A DNA stretch of 64,000 nucleotides, from assembly GCA_023100825.1 (NCBI GenBank), contig CP095846.1, forward strand, positions 3,906,001-3,970,000. The letters run 5' to 3'. The stretch is from Nocardioidaceae bacterium SCSIO 66511. GTDB lineage: Bacteria > Actinomycetota > Actinomycetes > Propionibacteriales > Nocardioidaceae. Of the stretch, positions 53,850 through 63,060 are shown one piece after another. Below the pieces are notes generated by a model. The model saw nothing but the letters and a program-made list of their open reading frames with translations, made no database searches and was not told the DNA's origin. The first letter of the stretch is position 1. Every line of letters begins with the position of its first letter. The position numbers and the translations under genes were made by a program.

Positions 53850-56072
53850 GTGTCGTCATCGTCCGCGGGGAGTCCTCGCACTCTCGCCGAGGAGCTACGC
53901 GGGTGGTCCGTGGACCGTCTCTCTGAGCTGTTCCGCGCCCGCCCGGATATCGGCATACCCGCACCCACCGATACCAGCCAGGTGGCGTCGCGCGCCGTGA
54001 CGCGGGTTTCGGTCGGACGCGCGCTCGACCAGCTCGACACCGGCCAACTGCAGGTGCTCGAAGCCGCGATGGCGGCGAAGGCTCCAATAACACCGGCAAA
54101 GGTACGCCGACTCGTCGATGCCCCGCGCGCGTACGTGGACGACACGCTCGGCGTGCTTCGAGGGTTAGCGCTCGTATGGGGTACGTCGCGGAGCCTGCAC
54201 GTCGTGCGCACCGTGCACGACATCCTGGGCCCGCACCCAGCGGGGCTCGGACCGCCGAGCCAGTCGCTCGACCCGGACCGCATTCCCGCATTGATCGACG
54301 AGGCCGCCGCGGAACGACCCGGTACGAAGGCCATACTCGACCGGCTCACCTGGGGACCGCCTACCGGCCGCGTCGGCCGCAGCGAGGAGACCGTGCACGC
54401 GTTGGTGAGTCGCCGGCTGCTGACCCGCGTCGACGACGACACGGTGGCGCTGCCCCGCGAGGTCGGCCTGTATCTCCGAGGCGGCCGGATCACCCGCACT
54501 CGGATCGACGTACCTCCGGCGTTGACGACCGCGGAGCCGAATCCGGCACGCGTCAGTCAGGCGGCAGCGGGAGCAGCCTTCGACGTGGTCCGGCGCGTCG
54601 ACCAGCTCCTCGAACACTGGTCGCTCAACCCGCCGTCAGTACTGCGTTCCGGCGGTGTCGGCGTACGCGACGTACGCGAGGTCGGCGCATTGCTCGGTGT
54701 CGAGTCGGTGGACGCCTCGTTCCTGATCGAACTGGCGTACGGCGCCGGGCTCCTGGACCGTAGCGACGACCGCGAGCTCGGTGACGTCTGGCTGCCGACC
54801 GGGGAGTACGACGACTGGCGCGAGGAGCCCATGGCCGCGCAGTGGTCGCTGCTCGCTCACACCTGGCTCGCAGGTGAGCGACTCGCTTCGCTGAGCGGAT
54901 CGCGCGACGAGCAGGGGCGGGTCGTGAACACCCTGGCGTACGACCTCGAACGCCCCCTCGCGCCGTCGGTGCGACGGCTGACCCTCGAGGTCGTCGGATC
55001 GGTCGCACCCGCCGCGTACTCGGATGCCGACGAAGTGGTGGAGCGGGTGCGGTGGCACCGGCCACGCAGATCGGCACTGCGCGACGACATCGTGCGAGCG
55101 TCGCTCGTCGAGGCGTCAGTGCTCGGGCTGATCGCTTCCGGCAGTCTCACACCACCGGGCCGCGAACTGCTCGACAGCGGCGACGGGGCCGTCGCTTTGG
55201 CCCCGCTGCTGCCCGAGCCTGTAGACCATCTGATGATCCAGGCCGACCTGACCGCCGTCGCCCCCGGTCCGCTCGAGCGGTCGGTCGCTACCAGCCTCGG
55301 CGATATAGCCGATATCGAATCGCGCGGCGGCGCAACCGTCTTCCGCTTCACGGCCGAATCGATCCGTCGTGCCCTCGATCGGGGCTGGCCGGCGGATCGC
55401 ATCCACAGTCTGGTCGCAGAGCTGTCGATCACTCCGGTGCCGCAGCCGCTCACGTACCTCATCGACGACGTCGCCCGACGCCACGGGCGACTGCGGGTCG
55501 GCAATGCGTCGGTGTACGTACGCTGCGACGACTCGGCGGAGCTCGATGCGTTGATGGGTAACCCCGCGGTCGGATCGCTGCGACTGCGCCGCGTGGCCCC
55601 GACGGTCGCGCTCAGCGATGCACCCGCCGACATCGTGATCGACAGGCTGTCCGAGGCGGGCGTACCTCCTGTTGCCGAGGCGATGGACGGTTCGCTGCAC
55701 GTACCCGAAACCGATCGCAGGCGTTCCCGCGGACCATCGCGGCGCCGCACAGCTTCGCGACCCGCGCTCGCGGACGACCAGATCGACCGGATCGTACGCG
55801 CCATCCGAGCCGGCGACCGCGCCGCAGACCAACGGCCCAAGGCAGACGACCAGCCCTCGGCGGCCCGAACCCTCGCCGCGCTGCGCGACGCCGTCGAAAG
55901 CGGCTCGACGGTTTGGCTGGCGTACCTCGATCAGGCGGGTACGCCATCGGAGCGGGTCGTCGACCCGATCAAGGTCGATGCCGGTTGGCTCACGGCGTAC
56001 GACCACCGCAGCGAACGCGAGCAGAACTTCGCGATCCACCGGATCGGCAGGGTCTCGTCGAGTCGGCGCTGA
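53850..56072 (+). CDS. Helicase-associated (XPB-partner) domain protein
   Basis: A 740-residue actinobacterial protein found next to or near XPB-type helicases (PF13625, helicase C3 domain). It has several winged-helix segments (VGRALDQLDTGQLQVLEAAMAA) and a long middle region; the C-terminal part (DLTAVAPGPLERSVATSLGDIADIESRGGATVFRFTAESIRRALDRGWPADRI) is the diagnostic domain, ending with a WYL-like module (TVWLAYLDQAGTPSERVVDPIKV). GTG 53850 chosen for its TACCTT -10 placed for leaderless start; ATG 53826 also possible. Confidence 0.85.
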   Translation: MSSSSAGSPRTLAEELRGWSVDRLSELFRARPDIGIPAPTDTSQVASRAVTRVSVGRALDQLDTGQLQVLEAAMAAKAPITPAKVRRLVDAPRAYVDDTLGVLRGLALVWGTSRSLHVVRTVHDILGPHPAGLGPPSQSLDPDRIPALIDEAAAERPGTKAILDRLTWGPPTGRVGRSEETVHALVSRRLLTRVDDDTVALPREVGLYLRGGRITRTRIDVPPALTTAEPNPARVSQAAAGAAFDVVRRVDQLLEHWSLNPPSVLRSGGVGVRDVREVGALLGVESVDASFLIELAYGAGLLDRSDDRELGDVWLPTGEYDDWREEPMAAQWSLLAHTWLAGERLASLSGSRDEQGRVVNTLAYDLERPLAPSVRRLTLEVVGSVAPAAYSDADEVVERVRWHRPRRSALRDDIVRASLVEASVLGLIASGSLTPPGRELLDSGDGAVALAPLLPEPVDHLMIQADLTAVAPGPLERSVATSLGDIADIESRGGATVFRFTAESIRRALDRGWPADRIHSLVAELSITPVPQPLTYLIDDVARRHGRLRVGNASVYVRCDDSAELDALMGNPAVGSLRLRRVAPTVALSDAPADIVIDRLSEAGVPPVAEAMDGSLHVPETDRRRSRGPSRRRTASRPALADDQIDRIVRAIRAGDRAADQRPKADDQPSAARTLAALRDAVESGSTVWLAYLDQAGTPSERVVDPIKVDAGWLTAYDHRSEREQNFAIHRIGRVSSSRR

Positions 56073-56089
56073 GCGTCTCCGCGGTTGTT

Positions 56090-56580
56090 CGCTCTCGGCT
56101 TTCCCGCTTCTTCGGTACGACTACTCGTCGGCCTGGCTGGGCTTCGCTGTCGCCTTTTTTCTCGCATCTTCGGTTCCGTGGCGGCTTCCGTGGCCAGGTG
56201 GTTCGTGTCCGCTGCCGGGTTTCCCGCTCCTTCGGCCCTGGAAAGACGCGGCGACGCGCGGAGCCGCCACTTCGGTTCGGTTGCTTGCCGGCTCTCCCGT
56301 CACTTTAGGGCGATTGCGGGGTAAGGTGGGAGCTTCCCAAGTGCGATTGCCACTGTCCACGGGAAGTGTCCCTGGGGACAGTGACCGTTTACCTTGGGGC
56401 GTACGGCTGCGGGCTGCGGTTTGCCTTGGTACCAAGGCAAACCGCACGACGGTCGAGGCGCGCGCGACGCGAGCGAGCCCGAGCGAGTGGACTCCTGTCA
56501 CGGTGGCCACGTACGTACCAACGAGCACGGCAAACTGTCACTCTGCACGGTGTCCCCGCCATGCAAAGCGGCGCTTCACC
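56090..56580 (+). repeat. Interspersed repeat, copy B
   Basis: Plus-strand copy of the element at 9841-10175. It begins with GGCTTTCCCGCTTCTTCGG and GGTACGACTACTCG, then GTGGCCAGGTGGTTCGTG, the anchor AAAGACGCGGCGACGCG (56242-56258), GGTTCGGTTGCTTGCCGGC and, after about 180 extra bases not in copy A, the distal module GTACCAACGAGCACGGCAAA. In-frame ORFs through it are not gene-like. Confidence 0.8.
56415..56446. repeat. Perfect 32-base palindrome inside copy B
   Basis: The 32 bases are fully self-complementary, centred on GGTACC (56428-56433). It is absent from copy A, whose corresponding segment is shorter. Confidence 0.85.
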
Positions 56581-56584
56581 ATGC

Positions 56585-56896
56585 TTACTTGGTAAACCAC
56601 CACCCACCGACCCCGCAAAAGCCAACCGAAACGGGAGAGCCGGCAAGCAACCGAGCAACGTAGCTGCGGCTCCCGCGTCGCCGCGTCTTTTGCCCCAACC
56701 GAACGGAGCGGGAAAGGCGACGGCGAGCGGAATCGGGCAGACGGGTAGTCGTACCGAACGAAGCGGGAAAGCCGACAGAGACCAGGACCGGAGTGGCGGG
56801 CAGTCGCACGGAGGAAGCGGAAAGCCGACAGCAAGCCGGAATCGGGCAGGCGGGTAGTCGAGCCAAAGTAGAGCGGGAAGGCCGACAGGCCACCAG
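56585..56896 (-). repeat. Interspersed repeat, copy C, with 54-base tandem units
   Basis: Inverted relative to copy B and facing it. The anchor is at 56674-56690 (complement). Its outer end is a tandem array starting at 56742, 56797 and 56851 (period 54-55), each unit beginning CGGGTAGTCG or CGGGCAGTCG and containing AGCGGGAAAGCCGACA or close variants. The pair B-C forms an imperfect inverted repeat of about 800 bases. Confidence 0.8.
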
Positions 56897-56964
56897 TGAA
56901 GCAGTCACTGCGGTGACGCGCCTCATGATGCTGGAACTTCCGTTACCTCGTAGGGTTGGGGCAC

Positions 56965-57957
56965 GTGTACCGCCCTCATCGCCCGAACGCCGTCCGCACC
57001 GTCGCAGCCAGTGCCGCGACGCTGGCACTGGTCGCCTCCGCACTCCCGCTTGCATCCGCCGAGGTTTCGGCAACTGCAACGCCCGATCGGTCCACCGTCG
57101 AGCAGTCGAGAGAGGATGCCGCGAGGGCACAGCCGTCGAAGGTCATCGCGCACCGCGGTGCCAGTGCCGTCGCGCCGGAGAACACGATGGTCTCGTTCCG
57201 CAAGGCGATCAAACGCGGCGCCGACTGGATCGAGATGGACGTCCAACGTACGAAGGACGGCCGACTGGTGGTCTTCCATGACTCGTCGCTGCGACGTACG
57301 ACGAACGTGGAGAAGCGGTTCCCGAAGAAGAAGCGCAAGCCGATCGGCAAGTTCACGTACAAGCAACTCCGCAAGCTCGATGCCGGTCGGTGGAAGGCGA
57401 AGCGGTACAAGGGCGCGAAGATCCCATCGCTGAAGCGGGTCCTGCGGCTCGGCAAGAAGCGCGGCGTCAAGATGCTGGTCGAGCTGAAGAACCCGGGCCG
57501 CTATCCCGGAATCCTGAAGAAGACGCTGCGCCTGTTCAGGCGGATGAAGCTGATCAAGCGCGGCCACAAACGCGATCGCGTGCAACTACAGAGCTTCAGC
57601 ATCAAGACGATGCGTCGTGCGGCCAAGCGCAGTAAGTGGCTCGAGGTCGGCCTGCTGTATCCCGACCCACCCGTCACGTTGAAGAAGCTGCGGTGGGCAC
57701 GGAACATCAACTCCTACCACCGTGAGGTCGAGCGCAAGTACATCCGGCGGGCACAGCGGGACTACAACATCAAGGTCTTCGTCTGGACCGTCAACGGTCG
57801 TAATGCGATGAAGCGGGCGATCCGGATGAACGCCAACGGGATCATCACCGACCGACCGAAGCGCGCTCGCCGGATCACCCATCGGCGGTGGACACCCGAC
57901 GAGCTGAGGGTGCAGCTGGCGCCGTACGACGGGGTAGTGCCCCTCCATCGCGCCTGA
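56965..57957 (+). CDS. Exported glycerophosphodiester phosphodiesterase
   Basis: A 330-residue GDPD: signal peptide AASAATLALVASALPLASA, then KVIAHRGASAVAPENTMVSFRKAIKRGADWIEMDVQRTKDGRLVVFHD holding the catalytic His pair and metal Glu/Asp. Later KMLVELKNPGRYPG and FVWTVNGRNAMKRAI complete the TIM barrel. Cleaves glycerophosphodiesters outside the membrane for phosphate/glycerol. GTG 56965 with TAGGGT just upstream suggests a leaderless transcript. The mature protein is unusually Lys/Arg-rich. Confidence 0.88.
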   Translation: MYRPHRPNAVRTVAASAATLALVASALPLASAEVSATATPDRSTVEQSREDAARAQPSKVIAHRGASAVAPENTMVSFRKAIKRGADWIEMDVQRTKDGRLVVFHDSSLRRTTNVEKRFPKKKRKPIGKFTYKQLRKLDAGRWKAKRYKGAKIPSLKRVLRLGKKRGVKMLVELKNPGRYPGILKKTLRLFRRMKLIKRGHKRDRVQLQSFSIKTMRRAAKRSKWLEVGLLYPDPPVTLKKLRWARNINSYHREVERKYIRRAQRDYNIKVFVWTVNGRNAMKRAIRMNANGIITDRPKRARRITHRRWTPDELRVQLAPYDGVVPLHRA

Positions 57958-57962
57958 GCGGG

Positions 57963-58027
57963 GCGCCGCGGTACGGAAGCCGGCCGATGGCGGGGGGAAC
58001 CATCGGCCGGGTTCGATACCGCGGCGC
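57963..58027. terminator. Double-stem hairpin after the phosphodiesterase
   Basis: Outer arms GCGCCGCGGTA/TACCGCGGCGC and inner arms CCGGCCGATGG/CCATCGGCCGG, 11 bases each. Starts 6 bases after the stop. Confidence 0.7.
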
Positions 58028-58081
58028 GACTGGACAGCGCGCGTTGCGCAAAGAAGGTCGGGGTTGAGATCGCCGTCACGT

Positions 58082-58096
58082 GATGTAAGGTACATC
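58082..58096. promoter_or_regulatory. Operator-like palindrome before the second CGNR-like gene
   Basis: GATGTA-AGG-TACATC, a perfect 6-base inverted repeat with a 3-base spacer, about 50 bases before the GTG at 58145. Confidence 0.4.
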
Positions 58097-58144
58097 TGCA
58101 GCGGCTACCTCTTACAGGTTAGCTCTCGTGCGTAAGGTGTTCAA

Positions 58145-58663
58145 GTGGATCTTGTTCGTTACGCCGAGCGCGCTGCAGACCTCGTCAACGCGGAGCTCGA
58201 CAGCACCGATCGCCTCTTGTCGTACCTCGCCGAGCGCAGCTGGCTCGCCCGGCAGGCGACCGATCGAGACACCCGAGCGCTCCGGCGGTTCCAGCAGGAG
58301 TTACGCCCGGTGTTCGCGCAGGAATCCGATGACTCGGCGGTCGTCGACCGACTCAACACCCTGCTCGCCAAGCATCCGATCACGCCCGTGATCGCGGGCG
58401 ACGACGCCGAATCCTGGCATCTGCAGGTGAGCAACAAGGCCTCGACGGTCGCAGACCTGCTGGTCGCCGAGGCACTGATGGGGCTCGCGACCTTAGCCTG
58501 TGACCTCGGCCCCGACCGCTTCGGGCAGTGCCGTTCCGAACGCTGTGACTCGGTGTTCGTCGACACCTCACCCAACCGGTCGCGTCGCTACTGCTCCGAC
58601 CGCTGCTCATCCCGGGCGAATGTCGCCGCGTACCGCGCACGGCAGAAGGCGACCGGCCGCTGA
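58145..58663 (+). CDS. CGNR-like zinc-finger protein (CSSR variant)
   Basis: A 172-residue paralogue-type of the protein at 49374. N-terminal ABATE-like domain (RYAERAADLVNAELDSTDRLLSYL) and a C-terminal finger CRSERCDSVFVDTSPNRSRRYCSDRCSSRANVAAYRARQK, where CGNR is replaced by CSSR, a variant I know from other actinobacteria. GTG 58145 has AAGG upstream. Putative transcriptional regulator. Confidence 0.88.
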   Translation: MDLVRYAERAADLVNAELDSTDRLLSYLAERSWLARQATDRDTRALRRFQQELRPVFAQESDDSAVVDRLNTLLAKHPITPVIAGDDAESWHLQVSNKASTVADLLVAEALMGLATLACDLGPDRFGQCRSERCDSVFVDTSPNRSRRYCSDRCSSRANVAAYRARQKATGR

Positions 58664-58739
58664 GAGACCGCACGTAGACTTGGGGGTCGCGCCGGTACGG
58701 CGTTGATCTCCCGTTGTTTCGTCGAAGCGAGGTACGTGC

Positions 58740-60377
58740 GTGTCCTGCCTGATCGTTCAGTCCGACAAATCGCTGCTGCTCGAGGTCGACCACGAGCTCA
58801 GTGGCGCGTGTCGGCGGGCGATCGCACCGTTCGCGGAGCTCGAGCGCGCGCCTGAGCACATCCACACCTACCGCATCACGCCGCTCGGGCTATGGAACGC
58901 CCGCGCCGCCGGTCACGACGCCGAGCAGGTCGTCGACACCCTGATGGAGTACTCGCGCTACCCCGTCCCCCATGCACTGTTGGTCGACGTCGCCGAGACG
59001 ATGTCGCGCTACGGTCGACTGCGACTCGAGAAGCATCCGACACACAGCCTCGTACTCGTCACGTCCGACCGGCCGGTGCTCGAAGAGGTCAAGCGCCACA
59101 AGCGAATCGCTCCGATGCTCGGCGAGCACATCGACGAAGACACAGTGGCCGTGCACCCTTCGGAGCGCGGGCAGCTCAAACAGGCGCTGCTCAAGGTCGG
59201 CTGGCCGGCAGAAGACCTCGCCGGCTACGTCGACGGCGAGCACCATTCGATCGCACTCGCCGAAGACGGCTGGACACTTCGTCCGTATCAGCAGGAAGCC
59301 GTCGAGTCGTTCTGGCACGGCGGATCCGGCGTCGTCGTTCTGCCGTGCGGTGCGGGCAAGACGATCGTCGGCGCGGGTGCCATGGCCCAGGCTCAGGCGA
59401 CAACGCTCATCCTCGTCACCAACACGGTCGCCGCGCGGCAGTGGAAGGACGAGCTCATCCGGCGTACGTCGCTCACTGCCGACGAGATCGGCGAGTACTC
59501 CGGTACGCGCAAGGAGATCCGCCCCGTCACGATCGCGACGTACCAAGTGATGACAACGCGACGTAAAGGCGCGTACACGCACCTGGAACTGTTCGACGCG
59601 CGCGACTGGGGCCTGGTCGTGTACGACGAGGTGCACCTGCTGCCGGCGCCGATCTTCCGGATGACCGCCGATCTGCAGGCCCGGCGACGGCTCGGGCTCA
59701 CCGCGACCCTCGTACGCGAGGACGGCCACGAGAACGACGTGTTCAGCCTGATCGGTCCGAAGCGCTACGACGCACCGTGGAAGGACATCGAGCAGCAGGG
59801 CTACATCGCGCCCGCAGACTGCCTGGAAGTACGCGTGACCCTCACCGACGGTGAACGCATCGCGTACGCGACCGCCGAACCCGATCTGCGCTACCGCCTC
59901 GCGTCGTCGACCGACCGTAAGACTGCGGTGGTCGAGGAGCTCGTCGAACGCCACCAGGGCGACCAGACGCTGGTCATCGGGCAGTACATCGACCAGCTCG
60001 ACGAGCTCGGCGAACGCCTCGGCGCACCGGTGATCAAGGGCGAGACGAGTGTCAAGGAACGCGAGCGGCTGTTCAGCGCCTTCCGTACCGGCGAGATCTC
60101 CCTGCTCGTCGTCAGCAAGGTCGCCAACTTCTCCGTCGACCTGCCCGAGGCAAGCGTCGCGATCCAGGTGTCGGGTGCCTTCGGCTCGCGCCAGGAGGAA
60201 GCGCAGCGACTCGGGCGACTGCTACGCCCGAAGGGCGACGGTCGCAGCGCACACTTCTACGCAGTCGTCACCCGGGACACCGTCGATGCCGACTTCGCCC
60301 AACACCGACAGCGTTTCCTCGCCGAGCAGGGGTACGCGTACAACATCGTCGATGCGGAGGACCTCTCGACCCGCTGA
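58740..60377 (+). CDS. XPB-type DNA repair helicase
   Basis: A 545-residue superfamily 2 helicase. Damage-recognition-like N-terminus, Walker A LPCGAGKT (near residue 205), DEVH in VVYDEVHLLP, the RED motif in LTATLVREDG, and C-terminal motif VI QEEAQRLGRLLRPKGDGR. Bacterial XPB unwinds 3'-5' and probably acts in nucleotide excision repair, perhaps with the helicase-associated protein at 53850. GTG start. Confidence 0.95.
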   Translation: MSCLIVQSDKSLLLEVDHELSGACRRAIAPFAELERAPEHIHTYRITPLGLWNARAAGHDAEQVVDTLMEYSRYPVPHALLVDVAETMSRYGRLRLEKHPTHSLVLVTSDRPVLEEVKRHKRIAPMLGEHIDEDTVAVHPSERGQLKQALLKVGWPAEDLAGYVDGEHHSIALAEDGWTLRPYQQEAVESFWHGGSGVVVLPCGAGKTIVGAGAMAQAQATTLILVTNTVAARQWKDELIRRTSLTADEIGEYSGTRKEIRPVTIATYQVMTTRRKGAYTHLELFDARDWGLVVYDEVHLLPAPIFRMTADLQARRRLGLTATLVREDGHENDVFSLIGPKRYDAPWKDIEQQGYIAPADCLEVRVTLTDGERIAYATAEPDLRYRLASSTDRKTAVVEELVERHQGDQTLVIGQYIDQLDELGERLGAPVIKGETSVKERERLFSAFRTGEISLLVVSKVANFSVDLPEASVAIQVSGAFGSRQEEAQRLGRLLRPKGDGRSAHFYAVVTRDTVDADFAQHRQRFLAEQGYAYNIVDAEDLSTR

Positions 60378-60499
60378 GCCCGGCCGCCCGCGTCAGCCCT
60401 CGATCAAGTCGATCAGGTTCGCGGGGAAGAACACCTCGCCCGTCCCCTCGCACTCATAAGTCGGGTGCGTACGCGCGCCCGAGCAGGCAGAATGCCCCG

Positions 60500-62503
60500 G
60501 TGAGCGACTTATCCGATCCCGAGCTCGCATCCGAACGACACCATCTCGAAGAGTCCCGCAGACGCCTCGCGCTGATGCGGGAGAAGGTCGGCGGCCTCAC
60601 CGCACTCGGCGGTGACCCGGTCTCGACCGAATACCTCAAAGCCGCACTCTGGCAGCGCATGCGTGCGCTAGAGGACGACCCGAGCGTGCCGTTGTTCTTC
60701 GGCCGCCTCGACTACACCGCGCAGCGAGAGCGCCTCTACATCGGCCGCCGACACGTCACCGACGAGGTAGGCGACCCGTTGGTGATCGACTGGCGTGCAC
60801 CGATGTCGCGTCCGTTCTACCGAGCTTCCAAACACGATCCGTTGGGCGTCGGGCTACGCCGGCGCTTCGGGTTCGACTCCGGAGAGCTGACCGCGTACGA
60901 GGACGAACACCTCGACCGCGACGAGTCCGACGCCACCGGCCAGATCCTGCGCGACGAGATCGAGCGTCCGCGCGCCGGGCCGATGCGCGACATCGTTGCC
61001 ACCATCCAGCCCGAGCAGGACGATATCGTCCGCTCCGACATCGGCGCCTCTGTCTGCGTGCAGGGAGCGCCCGGCACGGGCAAGACGGCGGTCGGCCTAC
61101 ACCGCGCCGCGTACCTGCTGTACGCGTTCCGCGACCAGCTGTCTCGCCAGGGCGTGCTCGTGGTCGGGCCCAACGCATCCTTCCTGCGCTACATCGGCGA
61201 TGTGTTGCCCGCTCTGGGTGAGATCGAGGCGACGCAGACGACCGTGCCGGAGCTGGTCGGCCGGGTACGCATCCGTGGCACCGACTCGCCCGTGGCAGCG
61301 GCCGTGAAGTCCGATGCCCGGATGGCGGAGGTCGTCTCGCGCGCATGCTGGTCTCACCTACGTGCGCCCGAGGAAGCACTGGTGGTTCCTCGAGGTTCGC
61401 GACGCTGGCGGGTGCCCGCGTACGAGGTCGACGAGATCCTCGACGAGCTGCGCAACCGCGGGGTGCGCTACGGAGCGGGTCGCGCACTGCTCGCGCAACG
61501 CATCGCGCACGCCGTGCTGCTGAAGATGGAGGCCGCCGGCGACTCCCCGGACGACCGCGTTCAGGACTCCGTCGCACGCTCGACACCAGTACGCAGGTTC
61601 ATCGATGCAGTGTGGCCGAAGCTGCAGCCGGAGAAGGTCGTGCACCGACTGCTCGGCGAGCCCGAGTTCCTGGAACGCTGCTCGGCGGGGTTGCTCGACA
61701 ACGCCGAACGCGCCGCCATCAGTTGGGCAAAGGCACCGCGTACTGCGGGCTCGGCCCGTTGGTCGCTGCACGACGCGGTGATCATCGACGAGGCCGCCGA
61801 TGTCATCGACCGCACCACGAGCCTCGGTCATCTCGTACTCGACGAGGCGCAAGACCTCTCCCCGATGATGTTGCGTGCCGTCGGCCGCCGGGCGAGCACC
61901 GGTTCGGTGACGGTGTTGGGTGACCTGGCGCAGGCGACGACGCCTTGGGGCGCCCGCGACTGGACGACCGCACTAGCGCATCTCGGCAAGGAGTCCGCCG
62001 TCGTCGAGGAGCTCACCCAAGGATTCCGGGTGCCGTCCGACGTCATCGCGTACGCCGCGCGGCTGCTGCCCGCAATTGCACCCGAGCTGGCTCCGCCGAC
62101 GTCAGTACGAGAGGCAACCGGATCGCTCACGACCCACACCGGCGACGGTGCGTACGACCTCGCCCTCGACGCGGTCGGGCGGCTGGTCGACGAGCCCGGC
62201 TCGATCGGCGTCGTCGTCGCCGATGCACAGCACGATGCGATGGCGAAAGCGCTCGACAACGAATCCATCTCGTACACGCGGATCGGCGCAGACGACGATA
62301 TGTCCGCACATGTCGACCTCGTACCCGCGAGTCTGGTGAAGGGCCTGGAGTTCGACCACGTCGTGCTCGTCGAGCCCCAGGCGATCGTGGACGGCGAGGA
62401 CGATCACGTGACCGGGCTCCGGCGGCTGTACGTCTGCCTCACCCGCGCCGTCACCTCGCTGACCATCGTGCACGCTCAGCCGCTCCCCGAGGCGCTGCGA
62501 TGA
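60500..62503 (+). CDS. helD: HelD-like RNA polymerase recycling ATPase
   Basis: A 667-residue UvrD/Rep-like superfamily 1 protein of the HelD class. An N-terminal antiparallel coiled coil (about 1-65, SERHHLEESRRRLALMREKV) reaches the polymerase secondary channel; Walker A QGAPGTGKTAVGLHRAAYLLY, Walker B VLDEAQDLSPMML, and C-terminal VKGLEFDHVVLVEP and LYVCLTRAVTSLTIVH follow. It removes stalled RNA polymerase from DNA; actinobacterial relatives (HelR) give rifampicin tolerance. GTG start at 60500. Confidence 0.92.
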   Translation: MSDLSDPELASERHHLEESRRRLALMREKVGGLTALGGDPVSTEYLKAALWQRMRALEDDPSVPLFFGRLDYTAQRERLYIGRRHVTDEVGDPLVIDWRAPMSRPFYRASKHDPLGVGLRRRFGFDSGELTAYEDEHLDRDESDATGQILRDEIERPRAGPMRDIVATIQPEQDDIVRSDIGASVCVQGAPGTGKTAVGLHRAAYLLYAFRDQLSRQGVLVVGPNASFLRYIGDVLPALGEIEATQTTVPELVGRVRIRGTDSPVAAAVKSDARMAEVVSRACWSHLRAPEEALVVPRGSRRWRVPAYEVDEILDELRNRGVRYGAGRALLAQRIAHAVLLKMEAAGDSPDDRVQDSVARSTPVRRFIDAVWPKLQPEKVVHRLLGEPEFLERCSAGLLDNAERAAISWAKAPRTAGSARWSLHDAVIIDEAADVIDRTTSLGHLVLDEAQDLSPMMLRAVGRRASTGSVTVLGDLAQATTPWGARDWTTALAHLGKESAVVEELTQGFRVPSDVIAYAARLLPAIAPELAPPTSVREATGSLTTHTGDGAYDLALDAVGRLVDEPGSIGVVVADAQHDAMAKALDNESISYTRIGADDDMSAHVDLVPASLVKGLEFDHVVLVEPQAIVDGEDDHVTGLRRLYVCLTRAVTSLTIVHAQPLPEALR

Positions 62504-63060
62504 ACTGGCGTGCAGAGCTGGAGCGCCGCTGGGCAGAGCCGCATCGACACCACCACGACGCCGAGCACCTCGCCGAGGTGCTGACTGCGCTCGACGTACT
62601 TGCGGCCGGCGGCGAGCACTTTGGCGACGGGCCCGTACGCACGGCTGCGTGGTTCCACGACGCGGTCTACGATCCGCGGGCGCTCGACAACGAAGAACGC
62701 TCCGCGCAGCTTGCGCTCGAGCTTCTGCCGGAATCCGAGCAGCCAGTAGAGGTTGCCCGCCTCGTACGCGCGACCCGTACGCACGAACCCGCCGATGCAG
62801 ACCTCAACGCCGCCGCGCTGTGCGACGCCGACCTGTCCGTACTCGCGTCCGGCAGAGAGCGCTATCGCCGCTATGCCGCCGAGGTGCGCCGCGAGTACGC
62901 ACATGTCCCCGATGACGAATTCCGTACCGGCCGCGCGACGATCCTCGAGGGATTCCTGCGGCGTTCGCAGCTCTTCACGACGCCAACCGGCCGCAGGCTC
63001 TGGGAGTCCGCGGCCCGAGCGAACCTCGAGAACGAGATCGCCTCGCTTCGCTCAGGATGA
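62500..63060 (+). CDS. HD-superfamily metal-dependent phosphohydrolase
   Basis: A 186-residue predicted HD phosphohydrolase: HRHHHDAEHLAEVL, AAWFHDAVYDPRALDNEERSA (HD) and CDADLSVLASGRERYRRYAAEVRREYAHVPDDEF. This compact family is common in actinobacteria; substrate unknown. ATGA overlap with helD implies co-translation. Confidence 0.85.
   Translation: MNWRAELERRWAEPHRHHHDAEHLAEVLTALDVLAAGGEHFGDGPVRTAAWFHDAVYDPRALDNEERSAQLALELLPESEQPVEVARLVRATRTHEPADADLNAAALCDADLSVLASGRERYRRYAAEVRREYAHVPDDEFRTGRATILEGFLRRSQLFTTPTGRRLWESAARANLENEIASLRSG

Noticed and set aside
56394-56663. 89-codon ORF inside the repeat block
   Set aside because: Frame not kept between copies A and B; differences do not favour synonymous sites.
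57963-58027. tRNA-like GGGTTCGATACC
   Set aside because: No cloverleaf; it is part of a double-stem hairpin.
60394-60480. Minus-strand frame ending in TYECEGTGEVFFPANLIDLIEG before helD
   Set aside because: The sequence looks protein-like but I found no ATG, GTG or TTG start in frame; left unannotated.
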